Shown one piece after another: positions 52,704 to 53,554 of a stretch of 53,554 nt of DNA (position 1 is the first letter of the stretch; each line of letters opens with the position of its first letter). Location of the stretch: assembly GCA_020073395.1 (NCBI GenBank), contig JAIQFF010000016.1, positions 1 through 53,554 on the forward strand, read 5' to 3'. The DNA is from Terriglobia bacterium (GTDB lineage: Bacteria; Acidobacteriota; Terriglobia; Terriglobales; Acidobacteriaceae). The notes beneath the pieces are model-generated. The model was not told the DNA's origin. It made no database searches and worked only from the letters and a program-made list of their open reading frames with translations. Both the position numbers and the translations under genes were made by a program.

Positions 52704-53087
52704 AAGATGACTATAGTCACTGGCCTTGGTAATCAGGGACATAGGCCGCCTCGGGACCTGTGGGAACGGTGATGGTGGGCACTTTCCAGATCGAGGGGCA
52801 GGAATTCATCGCGTTGAACGGCGGTCCGGTCTTCAAATTCACCGAACTGCGAAACCCAGGAAGAAGTGGATGAGTATTGGGGAAAGCTCACTGCGGGGGG
52901 CGGAAAAGAAGTGGAATGCGGCTGGCTCAAAGACAAGTCCGGATTATCGTGGCAAATCGTTCCTACGATTCTGAGCAAGTTGATGGGCGATACGGACCCG
53001 GAAAAGGCCAAGAGAGTGATGCAAGCGATGCTAAAAATGAAGAAGATTGATATTGAGGGCTTGAAACGGGCATACGCACAGCAATAA
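52704..53087 (+). pseudogene. Decayed VOC/PhnB-like (3-demethylubiquinone methyltransferase-like) gene
   Basis: Three frames carry consecutive parts of one protein. KMTIVTGLGNQGH is at 52704-52742. [18 protein letters not shown] and [12 protein letters not shown] follow in a second frame to 52846. CETQEEV then YWGKL..GGGKEVECGWLKDK and IVPTILSKLMGDTDPEKAKR follow in a third frame to the stop at 53087. Intact members read [16 protein letters not shown] across the junction, so about seven codons are deleted with a frameshift, and the N-terminus is also missing. The gene is therefore non-functional. It abuts tRNA-Arg. Confidence 0.8.
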
Positions 53088-53142
53088 CTAGTCTCAGCGA
53101 AAAGGAAGGCCTTCAGCCGGACCGTTATGGGGCGGGAGGTCA

Positions 53143-53219
53143 TGGTGCGCCCGGAGAGATTCGAACTCCCGACCTATTGCTCCGGAGGCAATCGCTCTAT
53201 CCATCTGAGCTACGGGCGC
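53143..53219 (-). tRNA. tRNA-Arg (anticodon CCG)
   Basis: A complete cloverleaf folds on the minus strand. The acceptor GCGCCCG pairs with CGGGCGC, the D-stem is GCTC/GAGC, the anticodon stem ATTGC/GCAAT holds loop CTCCGGA with anticodon CCG (codon CGG), and the T-arm is GGGAG-TTCGAAT-CTCTC. The discriminator is A and the CCA end is encoded. TATAAT (53230-53235, minus strand) is a likely -10 box. Confidence 0.95.
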
Positions 53220-53229
53220 AGTGCCTTCA

Positions 53230-53235
53230 ATTATA
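53230..53235 (-). promoter_or_regulatory. -10 box of tRNA-Arg
   Basis: TATAAT, a perfect -10 hexamer, stands 10 bases upstream of the tRNA 5' end on the minus strand, giving a very short leader. A clear -35 was not found. Confidence 0.4.
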
Positions 53236-53313
53236 TGACAGTCTATGTGCGGCGGGTACAGATCGACTCGCTTTCAAAGGCAATTTAAGGAGCTTTCATC
53301 TCGTCCATACGTA

Positions 53314-53554
53314 TCAACCCCCAGCACGATCCGCTACGTCAGTGATGCCGTACTTCTCGCTCAGAAATACCCGCAGACCTCGCGGCAGTGCTGTCGCGAG
53401 CTCTTGCCAGGTCAGCACCTTGCAACGCAGCCGCAGATCGATGGGGCGCACGCACTTCATCACTGCATACCAAGTCTCGATCAGTTCCGGCCTTCGGGCA
53501 TCGGTGAGCAGGCAGAATGTGCAACCGGAGGCATGTGCGGCCAGGACGTTCCGT
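53314..53554 (-). CDS. 3' end of a hypothetical gene, runs off the window
   Basis: The frame stays open from the window edge to TGA at 53314-53316 (80 codons) and reads NVLAAHASGCTFCLLTDARR, PELIETWYAVMKCVRP, VLTWQELATALPRGLRVFLS and EKYGITD. The regular codon use and sensible composition indicate a real protein; competing frames here look poor. By memory the C-terminus resembles hypothetical proteins annotated as putative restriction endonuclease-like, but the N-terminal part is missing, so this is a weak guess. It is upstream of tRNA-Arg on the same strand. Confidence 0.55.
   Translation of the reverse strand, partial: RNVLAAHASGCTFCLLTDARRPELIETWYAVMKCVRPIDLRLRCKVLTWQELATALPRGLRVFLSEKYGITDVADRAGG

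Noticed and set aside
1-53554. Insertion sequences, integrases or phage genes
   Set aside because: No transposase, integrase or phage structural protein motif was seen in any frame; only short non-coding repeats are present.

Overview
The window is a dense, high-GC bacterial chromosome segment. It most likely comes from an acidobacterium of the Terriglobia/Koribacter type. That inference rests on the gene content (tandem Tat-exported GH51 enzymes, a Sat-CysC fusion, stand-alone GerE regulators, zinc-ribbon/GAF membrane proteins, TPR metallopeptidase) and on the many intergenic palindromic repeats of the kind common in those genomes. No 16S rRNA or other marker settles the taxonomy. There is no transposase, integrase, phage gene or CRISPR array.

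Region 1 (1-10950) is an L-arabinose/arabinan utilisation locus. Two exported alpha-L-arabinofuranosidases and a convergent LacI-family regulator are followed by an araD-transporter-small membrane protein-isomerase-araB run. The isomerase belongs to the fucose/arabinose isomerase superfamily rather than classical AraA. LacI-type palindromes with a central CG lie before the first GH51 gene, before the regulator, and just downstream of a TTGACA-17-TATTTT promoter in front of araD. This looks like one locally controlled regulon.

Region 2 (11200-21141) is mixed: a TrmJ-like RNA methyltransferase, a small zinc-ribbon protein, a membrane sulfatase-superfamily protein, a 67-residue membrane protein, two alkaline-phosphatase-superfamily phosphodiesterase-like proteins, an M28 aminopeptidase and a MarC membrane protein. 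Region 3 (21138-23845, minus strand) carries sulfate activation genes: a CysQ-type phosphatase and a Sat-CysC fusion. A 980-base gene-free stretch holding hairpins and palindromes follows.

Region 4 (24828-37624) is bracketed by two copies of an unusual module: two tiny overlapping genes, each coding little more than a LuxR/GerE helix-turn-helix. Between them, on the minus strand, lie a Sel1-repeat/zinc-ribbon membrane protein, a GAF/zinc-ribbon membrane protein, and a five-gene unit of response regulator, histidine kinase, TolC, periplasmic adaptor and RND pump. Region 5 (37625-42111) holds a repeat-rich gap, two hypothetical proteins, a diguanylate cyclase with intact GGDEF and I-site, and a secreted TPR metallopeptidase.

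Region 6 (42128-51555, minus strand) is a pentose phosphate/glucose-6-phosphate gene cluster read tkt-tal-pgi-gnd-zwf-glk-pgl, with start/stop overlaps at tal-pgi and zwf-glk. It can connect glucose phosphorylation, the oxidative branch and the sugar-shuffling reactions. It also links to the arabinose locus, because AraD delivers xylulose 5-phosphate to transketolase. The right end has a composite inverted repeat, a PilZ protein, a decayed VOC/PhnB-like gene, tRNA-Arg(CCG) and the 3' end of a further minus-strand gene.

The strongest candidates for something undescribed are the duplicated overlapping mini-GerE gene pairs with their structured upstream region, the two neighbouring zinc-ribbon membrane proteins, and the family of composite palindromic repeats.
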